A stretch of DNA of 64,000 nt from Nonomuraea sp. SYSU D8015. GTDB lineage: Bacteria > Actinomycetota > Actinomycetes > Streptosporangiales > Streptosporangiaceae. The stretch spans positions 1 to 64,000 of the forward strand of contig NZ_VJYI01000018.1 in NCBI RefSeq assembly GCF_008065375.1, in the 5' to 3' direction. Of the stretch, positions 6,949 to 15,493 are shown piece after piece (the first letter of the stretch is position 1; every line of letters begins with the position of its first letter). The translations under genes and the position numbers were made by a program. The notes under the pieces were generated by a model. That model had not been told where the DNA came from, ran no database searches, and saw only the letters and a list, made by a program, of their open reading frames with translations.

Positions 6949-8340
6949 CTAGCGGGAAAGCTCCCAGCGGGGCCCGTGCGGTGTGTCCTCCACCGTGATG
7001 CCCGCCGCCGCGAGCTGGTCTCTGATCGCGTCCGCCGCCTCGTAGTCCTTGCGGGCCCGAGCCGCCTTGCGCTGCTCCAGCGCCACCGCCACCAGCGCGT
7101 CCACCACAGGTGACAGGTCCGAACCTGCCCCACGCCACTGCGGCGAGCGCGGGTCGAGGCCGAGGACGTCCAGCATGTTCTGCGTCTCGGCCAGCAGCCG
7201 TGCCACGGCCTCCTTGTCGCCCCGCGACAGCGCCACGTTGCCCTCGCGCACCACCTCGTGCACCACCGCCAGCGCCTGCGGCGTGCCGAGGTCGTCGTTC
7301 AGCGCGTCCGCGAACGCCTGCGGCAGCGGCGCGTCGGCGTCGACGTCGTGGATCACCTCGGCGGCGCGCGTCACGAAGCCCTCGATGCGCTGGTAGGCGG
7401 CCGCCGCCTCCAGGAGCGCCTCCTCCGAGTATTCGATCGAGGAGCGGTAATGCGGCGCCGCCAGGTAGTAGCGCAGCTCGACCGGGCGCACCTTCTGCAC
7501 CATCTCGGGAATCAGCAGGGAGTTGCCGAGCGACTTGCTCATCTTCTCCGCGCCGATCTTGAGCATGCCGTTGTGCATCCAGTAATGCGCGAACCCATCG
7601 CCGGCCGCCTGGGACTGGGCGATCTCGTTCTCATGGTGCGGGAAGATCAGGTCGATCCCGCCGCCGTGAATGTCGAACGTCGGCCCGAGGTATTTCGTCG
7701 CCATGGCCGAGCACTCGAGGTGCCAGCCCGGACGCCCGGGACCCCAGGGGGTGGGCCAGGTCGGCTCGCCCGGCTTCTCGCCCTTCCACAGGGCGAAGTC
7801 GCGCGGGTCGCGCTTGCACGACTCGTCGTCGGTGTCGCCCGCGGCCCGCATGTTCTCCAGCTTCTGGTTGGAGAGGGAGCCGTAGCGGTCGGCATAGGAC
7901 CGCACGTCGAAGTAGACGTCGCCGCCGGAGGCGTACGCGTGGCCGCGCTCGATCAGCCGCTCCATCAGCGTGATCATCTCGGGCACGTGGCCCGTGGCCC
8001 GCGGCTCGACCGTCGGCGGAAGGCAGCCCAGCGTGTCGTACGCCCACGTGAAGGCCCGCTGGTTGCGCTCGGCCACCGCGAACCAGGGCACGCCCTCCTC
8101 GGCCGACACCCGGATGATCTTGTCGTCGATGTCCGTGACGTTGCGGCAGAACATCACGTCATATCCGGAACGCGCCAGCCACCGCCGGAGCACGTCGAAG
8201 TTCACGCCCGAGCGGATGTGCCCGATGTGCGGCGGAGCCTGCACGGTCGCCCCACACAGGTAAATCGACGCCCGGCCGGCTTCGACCGGAACGAATTCAC
8301 GGATGGCGCGCGTGCTGGTGTCGTAGATGTGCAGGCTCAC
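6949..8340 (-). CDS. cysS: Cysteinyl-tRNA synthetase
   Basis: This encodes 463 residues from GTG 8340. It charges tRNA-Cys with cysteine. The class I signature [16 protein letters not shown] (HIGH-type) is at about residues 36-51, with the zinc/cysteine-binding YLCGATVQ before it. [10 protein letters not shown] and [20 protein letters not shown] lie in the catalytic core, and the KMSKSLGN loop is at about 270. A C-terminal helical DALR-like domain and a tail ending [11 protein letters not shown] follow. The length (463) fits CysS rather than the shorter, related mycothiol ligase MshC. It lies in the conserved rlmB-cysS-ispF-carD neighbourhood. Confidence 0.95.
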   Translation of the reverse strand: MSLHIYDTSTRAIREFVPVEAGRASIYLCGATVQAPPHIGHIRSGVNFDVLRRWLARSGYDVMFCRNVTDIDDKIIRVSAEEGVPWFAVAERNQRAFTWAYDTLGCLPPTVEPRATGHVPEMITLMERLIERGHAYASGGDVYFDVRSYADRYGSLSNQKLENMRAAGDTDDESCKRDPRDFALWKGEKPGEPTWPTPWGPGRPGWHLECSAMATKYLGPTFDIHGGGIDLIFPHHENEIAQSQAAGDGFAHYWMHNGMLKIGAEKMSKSLGNSLLIPEMVQKVRPVELRYYLAAPHYRSSIEYSEEALLEAAAAYQRIEGFVTRAAEVIHDVDADAPLPQAFADALNDDLGTPQALAVVHEVVREGNVALSRGDKEAVARLLAETQNMLDVLGLDPRSPQWRGAGSDLSPVVDALVAVALEQRKAARARKDYEAADAIRDQLAAAGITVEDTPHGPRWELSR

Positions 8341-8383
8341 GAAGGCAAGGCTAACGCCTGTACGGCGTCATTACGTCGATAAA

Positions 8384-8770
8384 TCAACCCCGTACCGTGA
8401 CCCTGTCCGGCCGGATGCGGACAATCAGCCGTTCGGTGCCCGGTTTGTCCTCCCATGACTGCCCCCGGTACTTCTGCGAGAGCTCCTCGATGAGCGCGCC
8501 CTCGGGGTCGGGCGTCATGGTCACGTGCCCGCGCACCTCCACGTAGCGGTACGGGTCGTCAGGGTCGATGACGAGCAGGCTCGCGCGCGGGTCACGCTCG
8601 AAGTTCCGCGGCTTCCTGCGCCCCTTCGCGGTCGAGAAGATCACGTCGTCGCCGTCCGTGCGCACCCACACGACCGTCGACTGCGGCCCGCCGTCGGGGT
8701 TGAGGCTGGTCACCGTGGCGAAGTTCGGCGCGTCGAGGAGTTTCCTTGCTTCTTCCGGAAGCTTTGCCAT
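8384..8770 (-). CDS. PPOX-class (split-barrel flavin/F420-binding) oxidoreductase
   Basis: This encodes 128 residues from ATG 8770 with RBS AGGGAGAGAC. It is a single split beta-barrel domain of the pyridoxamine 5'-phosphate-oxidase-like superfamily: FATVTSLNPDGGPQSTVVWV, then FSTAKGRRKPRNFERDPRAS, then a YVEVRGHVTMTPDPEGALI strand. Length and these motifs match the Rv1155/TIGR03618 type, which binds F420 in actinobacteria. The substrate is unknown. It starts 53 bases from a divergent membrane-protein gene. A second PPOX gene lies in the cob locus at 24.6 kb. Confidence 0.8.
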   Translation of the reverse strand: MAKLPEEARKLLDAPNFATVTSLNPDGGPQSTVVWVRTDGDDVIFSTAKGRRKPRNFERDPRASLLVIDPDDPYRYVEVRGHVTMTPDPEGALIEELSQKYRGQSWEDKPGTERLIVRIRPDRVTVRG

Positions 8771-8823
8771 GTCTCTCCCTTGATCGGTCCCGGTTCACAT
8801 TCTTCTGTAGGCTCGAAACCGCC

Positions 8824-9978
8824 ATGGACGTGACTCCCCCCTCTATGCTCCGTCGCCTGGGCGTCGCCCTGGCGGGGCTCGCGGTCGCCGCACTCGCCGG
8901 CGCCGCCTGCGCGCTCTCCTTCGACGACCTGCGCGCTCTGGCCATCACCGGCGAGGCCAGGCAGGATCTCGCCTTCCTCTATCCGGCGGCATTCGACGCC
9001 CTGCTCGTGGTCGCGCTGATCGGCGTGCTGCTGCTGCGCTCGGCCCGGTTGCTGGTACGCGTGCAGGCGGCGATCGTGCTGATCCTGCTCATCGCGGCCG
9101 CCGCGGCGGCGGATGTGGCCACGGCGGTGCGGTTCGTGTTCGACGTGCGGCAGGCGGCCGTGGGCGTGGCCGTGGCGCCCTGGGTCATGCTGGCGGTGGC
9201 CCTGTGGCTCTGGCTGCTGCTGATCAAGCACGTGCAGGCCCATCGGGTCGCGGACGGGGGCGAGGAGGACGACGGTACGCGGGAGCCCGACATCGTGCCG
9301 TTCCACCGTGCCCGGCCGGCCGAGACGCCTCCCGCGCCGGTCACCGAGGCGCCCGCGCCGGTCATGGAGCCCGCTCCCCGGGTCGGCCCCACCACCGCCC
9401 AGGAAAGGCCCCAGGAGCCTCAGGTCCGGCCTCAGGAGCCGCCGGTCCAGCCTCAAGAGACACACGCCCGGGAGCACGAGCCACCGGTTCCCGCCCACGA
9501 TGCGCCGATCTCCGCGCAGGTGGCCGAATGGCGAGCCGAAGAGCGGGCCGACGAGTCCGCCGGGCTCCAGGAGGACCCGAGGGAACACGAGCTCGCCCAG
9601 GTGGACGACCAGGACGCCATCCAAGAGCCCGTACGGGACCAGGAGCCCGCCGTCCAAGAGGACGTCCAGGAGGAGCCCGAGCCGAAGACCCGCCCCCTCC
9701 GCTGGGGCGACCGCGTCAAGCCGACCGACGTCCTGGTCCACCCCCGCCGCGACGAGCGTGACGTCGACACCCAGCCGCACCCGGTCTTCGAAGACGACGT
9801 CCCCGACCCCGTCCACGGCCCGGAGGCCGCCGACGTCACCGAGCGCCACACGGCCGCTCAAGCCGGCGAGCAGCACGAGGACGAGTCAGGCGACACCGCC
9901 CCGCATCCGGTGATCCACGACGACACCCCGGCCCCGTCCGGGCGGCTGCGCGCCACTCCACGCCCGCCGGAGGACTGA
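8824..9978 (+). CDS. DUF2637-like membrane protein with a long Pro/Gln/Glu-rich tail
   Basis: This encodes 384 residues from ATG 8824. Residues 1-145 contain four hydrophobic helices: RRLGVALAGLAVAALAGAAC; AAFDALLVVALIGVLLLRS; VQAAIVLILLIAAAAAA; and VAPWVMLAVALWLWLLLIK. That is a DUF2637-type arrangement related to SpdB-like actinomycete membrane proteins. The remaining 240 residues are a hydrophilic, disordered region with repeated PQEP-, REHEPP- and VQEEPEPK-like units. No clear RBS precedes the ATG, so the mRNA may be leaderless. It is divergent from the PPOX gene and ends at a strong bidirectional terminator. The function is unknown. Confidence 0.7.
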   Translation: MDVTPPSMLRRLGVALAGLAVAALAGAACALSFDDLRALAITGEARQDLAFLYPAAFDALLVVALIGVLLLRSARLLVRVQAAIVLILLIAAAAAADVATAVRFVFDVRQAAVGVAVAPWVMLAVALWLWLLLIKHVQAHRVADGGEEDDGTREPDIVPFHRARPAETPPAPVTEAPAPVMEPAPRVGPTTAQERPQEPQVRPQEPPVQPQETHAREHEPPVPAHDAPISAQVAEWRAEERADESAGLQEDPREHELAQVDDQDAIQEPVRDQEPAVQEDVQEEPEPKTRPLRWGDRVKPTDVLVHPRRDERDVDTQPHPVFEDDVPDPVHGPEAADVTERHTAAQAGEQHEDESGDTAPHPVIHDDTPAPSGRLRATPRPPED

Positions 9979-10013
9979 CCACGAACACGCCTGTCAGGGG
10001 ACTGGACGTGAAG

Positions 10014-10050
10014 GGCCCGCCCGGGGGACGGATCGCTCCCCGGGCGGGCC
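10014..10050. terminator. Strong bidirectional terminator hairpin
   Basis: A 13-bp perfect stem, GGCCCGCCCGGGG (10014-10026) and CCCCGGGCGGGCC (10038-10050), with an 11-base loop. It lies between the convergent stops of the DUF2637-like gene (9978) and the GlsB-type gene (10063). Confidence 0.8.
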
Positions 10051-10062
10051 GATGTATTCCGC

Positions 10063-10332
10063 CTAGACGCTGGTCCCGCGCCGAAGCCCGGCGACCAGGC
10101 CGACACCGACCACCGCCAGCACCACCTGCATCACCAGTTCGATCCAGTCGATGCCGGGCGTGGTCTGCACCCCCAGCACCTGCGCGAGCAGCGTGCCCAG
10201 GAGAGCGGCCACGATGCCGACGACGATGGTGAGGATCCACCCGATGGCCTGCCTGCCGGGAAGCAGCAGGCGACCGATTGCGCCAATCACGGCGCCAATC
10301 ACGATGGCGCCAAGGATGGATTCGATTGTCAT
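10063..10332 (-). CDS. GlsB/YeaQ/YmgE-family small membrane protein (copy 1)
   Basis: This encodes 89 residues from ATG 10332 with RBS GGGGAGG. Three hydrophobic helices carry Gly-zipper patterns: IESILGAIVIGAVIGAIGRL, then IGWILTIVVGIVAALLGTLL, then VMQVVLAVVGVGLVAGLRRG. The PGRQ turn after helix one is typical of the transglycosylase-associated (DUF Transgly_assoc) family, often stress-induced. The exact role is unknown. It is followed by a paralogue on the same strand, an evident local duplication. Confidence 0.85.
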   Translation of the reverse strand: MTIESILGAIVIGAVIGAIGRLLLPGRQAIGWILTIVVGIVAALLGTLLAQVLGVQTTPGIDWIELVMQVVLAVVGVGLVAGLRRGTSV

Positions 10333-10430
10333 GACATGAAACCTCCCCGTGAGAGTGAGCGGTTCACTCCCACGGAGATGCTCGCTACCCGATCTCCGGC
10401 GATTATGCGCCGTTATGACGTACGCCCAGG

Positions 10431-10727
10431 TCAGGTGGGGGTTCCAGGGGTTCCGCGGGTGCGTCCCGCGCGCCCCATGCCCATCCTGGTCACGAGGAGC
10501 ACGCCCACGATCGCGAGCGCGAGCTGGAGTATGTGTTCGATCCAGTCGATCCCCCGCGTGTCGGCCCAGCCGAACGCGTGCGCGATCAGCGTGCCGATCA
10601 GCGCTGCCACGATGCCGACCACCAGCGTCACGCCGATGGATATGTTCTGCTTACCAGGCACCAGCAGCCTGGCCAGCGCACCGATGATGGCGCCGATGAC
10701 CACTGCGGAAACAATCGCCCCGATCAT
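10431..10727 (-). CDS. GlsB/YeaQ/YmgE-family small membrane protein (copy 2)
   Basis: This encodes 98 residues from ATG 10727 with RBS GGGGGAG. It has the same three-helix layout as its neighbour: VSAVVIGAIIGALARLLVPG, KQNISIGVTLVVGIVAALIG, then HILQLALAIVGVLLVTRMG, with a short Gly/Thr/Pro tail. The shared core (GIDWIE before helix three) shows that the two genes arose by tandem duplication. The 98-base gap and separate RBS suggest they are independently translated, perhaps with this gene first in a two-gene operon. Confidence 0.85.
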   Translation of the reverse strand: MIGAIVSAVVIGAIIGALARLLVPGKQNISIGVTLVVGIVAALIGTLIAHAFGWADTRGIDWIEHILQLALAIVGVLLVTRMGMGRAGRTRGTPGTPT

Positions 10728-10803
10728 GTGTGGCTCCCCCCGAAGACGTTCACATGTCTTGGGGAGACCTACCCGCCGGATCAGACAAACAACCCATTGA
10801 GGA

Positions 10804-10843
10804 AGGCGGCGGTCCGTACCGCGCCAGTGACGAACCGCCGCCT
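10804..10843. terminator. Hairpin between glsB copy 2 and ispF
   Basis: A 10-bp stem, AGGCGGCGGT (10804-10813) with ACCGCCGCCT (10834-10843), and a 20-base loop. There is no U-tract on either side. It sits 70 bases beyond the ispF stop and could end that transcript. Confidence 0.45.
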
Positions 10844-10912
10844 CCGAACTAGGCGGGCTAGGCGACGACCCGCCAGGACACCCTCACGTATCCCAACAAA
10901 GAGGACGCCCGG

Positions 10913-11386
10913 CTATGTGGAAAGGTTCACTACCAACGCGGTCGCGATGGCCGCGATGCCCTCTCCGCGCCCGGTCAGCCCGAGCCCGTCGGTCGTGGTG
11001 GCGGAGACGCTCACCGGCGCCCCCAGAGCGGCGCTGAGCGCCTTCTCGGCCTCCGCACGGCGCGGAGACAGCTTGGGACGGTTGCCGATCACCTGGACGG
11101 CCACGTTGCCGATCTCGTAGCCCGCGGCGCGTACCTGGCGGGCGGTCTCCTCGAGCAGGGCGGTGCCGGACGCACCCGCCCAGCGCGGGTCGGACGTGCC
11201 GAACAGCCGGCCCAGGTCACCCAGACCGGCCGCGGACAGCAACGCGTCACAGGCGGCGTGCGCGGCGGCGTCGCCGTCGGAGTGGCCCTCGAGCCCGGTC
11301 TCGCCGGGCCAGTGCAGGCCCGCGAGATTGAGCTCGCGCCCCGAGGAATCCGAAGCGAACGGGTGGACGTCTACTCCGACGCCCAC
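10913..11386 (-). CDS. ispF: 2-C-methyl-D-erythritol 2,4-cyclodiphosphate synthase
   Basis: This encodes 157 residues from GTG 11386, the first canonical start after carD. No RBS is evident, and homologues usually begin a few residues earlier (the frame reads [12 protein letters not shown]), so an unusual upstream start near 11407 is possible. It catalyses the fifth step of the MEP isoprenoid pathway. The metal ligands are in GVDVHPF (Asp, His) and later [17 protein letters not shown]. The [19 protein letters not shown] signature is near the end. It lies 17 bases behind carD, in an operon; the usual ispD between them is absent. Confidence 0.9.
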   Translation of the reverse strand: MGVGVDVHPFASDSSGRELNLAGLHWPGETGLEGHSDGDAAAHAACDALLSAAGLGDLGRLFGTSDPRWAGASGTALLEETARQVRAAGYEIGNVAVQVIGNRPKLSPRRAEAEKALSAALGAPVSVSATTTDGLGLTGRGEGIAAIATALVVNLST

Positions 11387-11403
11387 CCGTGGAAGATTCG
11401 CGC

Positions 11404-11886
11404 TCAGGAGTTGAGGACCTCGTCGAGCAGGGCCTCGGCCTTGTCCTCATTGGTCTTCTCGGCCAGGGCCAACTCGCTGACCAGGATCTGACGCGCCTTG
11501 GCGAGCATGCGCTTCTCGCCTGCGGACAGCCCGCGCTCGCGGTCTCTCCGCCACAGGTCCCGAACCACCTCGGCGACCTTGTTCACATCACCGGAGGCGA
11601 GCTTCTCCAGATTGGCCTTGTAGCGACGAGACCAGTTGGTGGGCTCTTCGGTGTGCGGCATCCGTAGGACGTCGAAAACACGCTCAAGGCCTTCCTGGCC
11701 GACAACATCGCGCACACCGACGAGTTCTGCGTTTTCGGCTGGCACCTGGACGGTAAGGTCGCCCTTGTCGACCTTGAGCACCAGGTAGGTCTTTTCCTCA
11801 CCCTTGATGGATCGCTTCGTGATTGCTTCGATCCGAGCAGCCCCATGGTGGGGGTAGACGACAGTGTCGCCGACCTGGAAAGTCAT
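11404..11886 (-). CDS. carD: CarD-family transcriptional regulator
   Basis: This encodes 160 residues from ATG 11886. CarD binds the RNA polymerase beta subunit and stabilises open complexes at rRNA and many other promoters. The N-terminal Tudor-like RNAP-interaction domain (residues 1-60) shows [20 protein letters not shown] and [18 protein letters not shown]. The helical C-terminal DNA-binding domain shows [37 protein letters not shown] and a conserved Trp. The length is normal. It leads the carD-ispF operon and is divergent from the lpqE-like gene, as in mycobacteria. Confidence 0.95.
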   Translation of the reverse strand: MTFQVGDTVVYPHHGAARIEAITKRSIKGEEKTYLVLKVDKGDLTVQVPAENAELVGVRDVVGQEGLERVFDVLRMPHTEEPTNWSRRYKANLEKLASGDVNKVAEVVRDLWRRDRERGLSAGEKRMLAKARQILVSELALAEKTNEDKAEALLDEVLNS

Positions 11887-12126
11887 GTGACAAGTACCCC
11901 TTCCGCTGTACTCCAGGGTACCACGCGTCCACAGGCTCCCGGAACAGTGAAATCATCATAACTGCAGGTCAAAGCCGCATATTAGGGCTTGACAATCGGT
12001 CAACTCTATGAATCTCCATTCCGGACATAGCGAATGACCTGCGGGGGTGTGGATATGACCATGGAATCGGGTGGATATGGTGGGCGCTGCCCTACACGCA
12101 CGCGCAAGACCAAGGAGAACCCGCCC

Positions 12127-12705
12127 GTGACCAGCCGTCGCTGGATTGTCGTAGCCGCCGCGTTCTTGGCAGCCCCTGTGCTGGCCGGCTGCGGGGCTGG
12201 ATTCGACGCCACCACCAACAAGCCGTACGCGCCCAACGAGGCGCAAGTCTTGATCGACAAGGGCGCCTACGGCACTCGCGGCATTCACATCCCGCAGGCG
12301 TTCATTCTCGGCCCGGACTCCGGCGCCCAGCTCCCGTGGCGCGGCTCGGCCCCGATCTACCTCAACATCCTCAACACGGCCGGCGCCCCCGACACCCTGC
12401 AGGCCGTCTCGGCAGGGAACATGGGCACGGTGAAGGTCACCGCCCCGATCCAGCTCCCGAGCAACCAACTGGTGAACACCGGCAAGCCGACGCCGCAGCT
12501 CATGCTCGAATCGATCCCCAAGAGCCTCAGGGGCGGCGAGAGCATCCGGCTGGACCTTCAGTTCGCCAATGCCGGGACAGTGTCCATGGAGGTGCCTGTG
12601 GTCACGCGCAGCCGCGAATTCGCGGCCTACCCCCCGGCCCCCGGCGCCACTCCCGCGCCGACGCCGACGCCGACGCCGACCGCGCACGCGGAAGAGTCTC
12701 ACTAA
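12127..12705 (+). CDS. lpqE: LpqE-like lipoprotein
   Basis: This encodes 192 residues from GTG 12127 with RBS AAGGAGAA; an upstream in-frame ATG would add unneeded basic residues. The signal sequence ends in a lipobox LAGC, so the protein is probably an exported lipoprotein anchored to the outer face of the membrane. The mature part has a beta-rich copper-chaperone-like (PCuAC/DUF461) look: NEAQVLIDKGAYGTRGIHI, APIYLNILNTAGAPDTLQAV and SIRLDLQFANAGTVSMEVPV. It ends with an Ala/Pro/Thr repeat (TPAPTPTPTPT). The clustered Met/His residues of true PCuAC are not obvious. Position divergent from carD matches lpqE of mycobacteria. Confidence 0.7.
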   Translation: MTSRRWIVVAAAFLAAPVLAGCGAGFDATTNKPYAPNEAQVLIDKGAYGTRGIHIPQAFILGPDSGAQLPWRGSAPIYLNILNTAGAPDTLQAVSAGNMGTVKVTAPIQLPSNQLVNTGKPTPQLMLESIPKSLRGGESIRLDLQFANAGTVSMEVPVVTRSREFAAYPPAPGATPAPTPTPTPTAHAEESH

Positions 12706-12715
12706 GACACGGCAA

Positions 12716-12758
12716 AGCCCTTGTTCCGGTACGCGGGGAGCGCACCGGAACAAGGGCT
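12716..12758. terminator. Bidirectional terminator hairpin between lpqE and the response-regulator gene
   Basis: A 15-bp perfect stem, AGCCCTTGTTCCGGT (12716-12730) and ACCGGAACAAGGGCT (12744-12758), with a 13-base loop. It fills the gap between two convergent genes. Confidence 0.8.
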
Positions 12759-12760
12759 CG

Positions 12761-13453
12761 TCAGTCCTCCACCGCGTCGAACTTGTAGCCCAGGCCGCGC
12801 ACGGTGAGGATGCAGCGCGGGTTGGACGGGTCCGACTCGATCTTGGCGCGCAGCCGCTTGACGTGGACGTCCAGGGTCTTGGTGTCGCCCACGTAGTCGG
12901 CGCCCCAGACGCGGTCGATGAGCTGGCCGCGGGTGAGCACCCGGCCCGCGTTGCGCAGCAGCACCTCCAGCAGCTCGAACTCCTTCAGCGGCAGCTGCAC
13001 CTGCTCCCCGCGCACGGCCACGACGTGCCGGTCGACGTCCATGCGCACCGGGCCGACGGCCAGCACCGCGGTCTCCAGCTCCTCGACGACGTCGCCCTGG
13101 CGACGCAGCACCGCGCGGATGCGGGCGACCAGCTCCCGCGAGGAGAACGGCTTGGTGACGTAGTCGTCGGCGCCCAGCTCCAGCCCCACGACCTTGTCGA
13201 TCTCGCTGTCCTTGGCCGTCAGCATGATCACCGGCACCTTGGAGCGCTGCCTGAGGGAACGGCACACCTCCGTGCCGGGCAGACCCGGCAGCATCAGGTC
13301 GAGCAGCACCAGATCGGCCCCGTTGCGGTCGAACGTGTCGAGCGCCTCGGGCCCGGTCGCCGCGACCGATACCTCGAAGCCCTCTTTGCGCAGCATGTAG
13401 GACAGGGCGTCGGAGAAGGACTCCTCATCTTCGACGACGAGAACTCGGGTCAT
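12761..13453 (-). CDS. phoP: OmpR-family response regulator, PhoP/RegX3 type
   Basis: This encodes 230 residues from ATG 13453. The receiver domain has VVEDEESFSD (acidic pocket), the phospho-acceptor Asp52 in LVLLDLMLPGLPG, and TKPFSSREL with the conserved Lys. The C-terminal winged helix shows LPLKEFELLEVLLRNAGRVL, GDTKTLDVHVKRLRAKIE and TVRGLGYKF. It overlaps the kinase gene by ATGA, so they are coupled. Being divergent from phoU identifies the phosphate-starvation system, called PhoP in Streptomyces and RegX3 in mycobacteria. It should control phosphate uptake genes and its own operon. Confidence 0.92.
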   Translation of the reverse strand: MTRVLVVEDEESFSDALSYMLRKEGFEVSVAATGPEALDTFDRNGADLVLLDLMLPGLPGTEVCRSLRQRSKVPVIMLTAKDSEIDKVVGLELGADDYVTKPFSSRELVARIRAVLRRQGDVVEELETAVLAVGPVRMDVDRHVVAVRGEQVQLPLKEFELLEVLLRNAGRVLTRGQLIDRVWGADYVGDTKTLDVHVKRLRAKIESDPSNPRCILTVRGLGYKFDAVED

Positions 13454-14631
13454 TTAGCTGTCTCCAGGGGAATCGAGGGTGGTACGGCCACCGCCGTGCC
13501 GCCGAAGGCGGGCAGGCGGAGCGTGAAGGTGGAGCCGGACCCTTCCTTGCTCCAGACGGACACCTCGCCGGCGTGCGCCGCGGCGACATGCTTGACGATA
13601 GCGAGCCCGAGCCCGGTGCCGCCGGTCGCCCGGGATCTGGCGGCGTCGACGCGGAAGAAGCGCTCGAAGATGCGCTCCAGCGCCTCCTCGGGGATGCCGA
13701 TGCCCTGGTCGCTGACGCTGATCTCCACGGAGTCGTTCGCGGGCCTGACGCTGACCACCACCCTCGTGTGCTCGGGGCTGTAGGCGATGGCGTTGTCGAT
13801 CAGGTTGCGCAGCGCGGTGACGAGCAGCTCGTCGTCGCCCCAGATGCGCAGGCCCTCGGTGCCGCCGGAGACGAGGGCGATGTCCTTGGCGGCCGCCTTG
13901 GTGTTGCAGTAGTCGATGGCGTCGTGAATGGCCTCGTCGATCGAGACCTGGCCCGGTGTGGGGATGGGCTCGGCGCCCTGGATCCTGCTGAGCGTGATCA
14001 GGTCCTGGACCAGGTGGTTCAGCCGAGCCGCCTCGTGCTGCATGCGGTTGGCGAAGCGGGTCACCGCCTCGGGGTCGTCGGCGGCGTCCTGGATGGTCTC
14101 GGCGAGCAGGCTCAGCGCGCCGACCGGGGTTTTCAGCTCGTGGCTGACGTTGGCGACGAAGTCGCGGCGCACGGCCTCGACCCGGCGCCGCTCGGTCTGG
14201 TCCTCGGCGAGCACCAGCACCTGCCCGTAGGTGCCGAGTGGCGCTACGCGGACCGCGAAATTCGTCGTTTCCTGGCCGAACTTGTGGCCCGCGACGTCGA
14301 TCTCGCTCTCGCGGATCTCGCCGTCGCGGCGTACCTGCCGGGCCAGCGCGAGCAGCTCGGCGGCCATGAGCCGATCGCCCTTGACCAGGCCGAACGCCCG
14401 CGCCGCCGAGCTGGCGCGCAGCACGCGGTCGTGCGCGTCGAGCACCACGGCGGACGAGGGCAGCACCGCGAGGACGGAGGCCACGCCCTGCGGCAGCGCC
14501 GCGCCGGTCTCCACGGTCTCGGGCTCGGTGATGCGGCTCGGAGCCTCGATCTGGTTTCGGTAGAACAGGACCGCCAGGGCGCCCACGACGAACCCGGCCA
14601 GGGCTGCGAAGCTCATGGCCAACTCACTCAT
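13450..14631 (-). CDS. phoR: Sensor histidine kinase, PhoR/SenX3 type
   Basis: This encodes 393 residues from ATG 14631; the in-frame sequence upstream runs into the PHO-box region and is unlikely to be translated. One N-terminal membrane helix (AMSFAALAGFVVGALAVLFY) is followed by a PAS-like domain (about 50-140). The HisKA domain has the phospho-acceptor His164 in NVSHELKTPVGALSLL, and the ATPase domain has NLIDNAIAYS (N box), DQGIGIPEEALERIFERF and GTGLGLAIVKHVA. The single helix and PAS layout match SenX3/PhoR, which sense phosphate with PhoU and Pst rather than directly. Confidence 0.92.
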   Translation of the reverse strand: MSELAMSFAALAGFVVGALAVLFYRNQIEAPSRITEPETVETGAALPQGVASVLAVLPSSAVVLDAHDRVLRASSAARAFGLVKGDRLMAAELLALARQVRRDGEIRESEIDVAGHKFGQETTNFAVRVAPLGTYGQVLVLAEDQTERRRVEAVRRDFVANVSHELKTPVGALSLLAETIQDAADDPEAVTRFANRMQHEAARLNHLVQDLITLSRIQGAEPIPTPGQVSIDEAIHDAIDYCNTKAAAKDIALVSGGTEGLRIWGDDELLVTALRNLIDNAIAYSPEHTRVVVSVRPANDSVEISVSDQGIGIPEEALERIFERFFRVDAARSRATGGTGLGLAIVKHVAAAHAGEVSVWSKEGSGSTFTLRLPAFGGTAVAVPPSIPLETAK

Positions 14632-14681
14632 GTCTCTGATGGTAGGCGGCGTTCTTCCAGGGACAGACCCCCTCATCAGGG

Positions 14682-14737
14682 GATGAACACCCCTTTCCTG
14701 CAAAGTTCATCTGGGTGTAGGGGATCGTTCATCGACC
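14682..14737. promoter_or_regulatory. PHO-box-like repeats in the phoR-phoU divergent promoter
   Basis: On the plus strand GTTCATCTGGG (14705), TGTAGGGGATC (14716) and GTTCATCGACC (14727) form three consecutive 11-base units. The outer two are good and the middle one poor. A fourth GTTCATC lies on the minus strand at 14682-14688. Actinobacterial PhoP binds 11-base direct repeats resembling GTTCACC, so this is a likely autoregulatory site serving both phoRP and phoU. Confidence 0.6.
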
Positions 14738-14765
14738 GCGATATGCCCGGGCGTACGGTGAGAGC

Positions 14766-15410
14766 ATGCGCGACGCGTACCATGAAGAACTCGATGGGCT
14801 CAATGACAAACTGGTCGAGATGACCAGGCTGGTCAGGTCGGCCATTTCCCGCGCCACCACCGCCCTCCTCGACTCGGACCTCGCGCTGGCGGAGAGCGTG
14901 ATCTCCCGCGACGACGAGGTGAACGCGACGTTCGCCGAGGTCGAATCGACGATCTTCGACCTGATGGCCAGGCAGCAGCCGGTCGCGGTCGACCTGCGCA
15001 CGATCATCACCGCTCTGCGCATGGGGACCGACCTGGAGCGCATGGGAGACCTGGCCGTCCACGTCGCCAAGGTGGCCCGCCTGCGCCACCCCGACTCCGC
15101 GATCCCGCCGCAGCTGCGCTCCACGATCCTGGAGATGGGCCAGATCGCGGAGAACCTCGTCACCAAGGCCGGCAGCTGCGTGGCCTCGCGCAACGTCGAG
15201 GCCGCCCTGGAGCTGGAGCACGACGACGACGCGATGGACCGCCTGCATCGCAAGCTGTTCCGGGACATCCTGGCGAAGGACTGGCAGTACGGGGTCGAGC
15301 CGGCCATCGACATCACGCTCATCGGCCGCTACTACGAGCGGTACGCCGACCACGCGGTACGGGTCGCGCAGGACGTCGTCTATCTGGTGACCGGCACGCG
15401 ACCGGGCTGA
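14766..15410 (+). CDS. phoU: Phosphate-signalling protein PhoU
   Basis: This encodes 214 residues from ATG 14766. It is an all-helical protein with two three-helix-bundle PhoU repeats (about 8-95 and 115-205). Metal-cluster motifs are recognisable: DDEVNATFAEVE in the first, and DDDAMDRLHRKLF plus ERYADHAVRVAQDVVYLVTG in the second. PhoU damps the PhoR kinase and modulates the Pst transporter. It is divergent from phoRP, and no pst genes lie in the window. Expression is probably PhoP-controlled through the repeats just upstream. Confidence 0.93.
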   Translation: MRDAYHEELDGLNDKLVEMTRLVRSAISRATTALLDSDLALAESVISRDDEVNATFAEVESTIFDLMARQQPVAVDLRTIITALRMGTDLERMGDLAVHVAKVARLRHPDSAIPPQLRSTILEMGQIAENLVTKAGSCVASRNVEAALELEHDDDAMDRLHRKLFRDILAKDWQYGVEPAIDITLIGRYYERYADHAVRVAQDVVYLVTGTRPG

Positions 15411-15493
15411 TTTTCTTTCCGCGACCGCGACGATTCCGGCTACCGCCGGGAGTCCTACCTCCAGAAGATCCGCACGAGGAAAGGACCACCGGC

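Noticed and set aside
6949-8340. Assignment as mycothiol ligase MshC
   Set aside because: The 463-residue length, the full C-terminal domain and the cysS-ispF-carD neighbourhood fit cysteinyl-tRNA synthetase. MshC is shorter.
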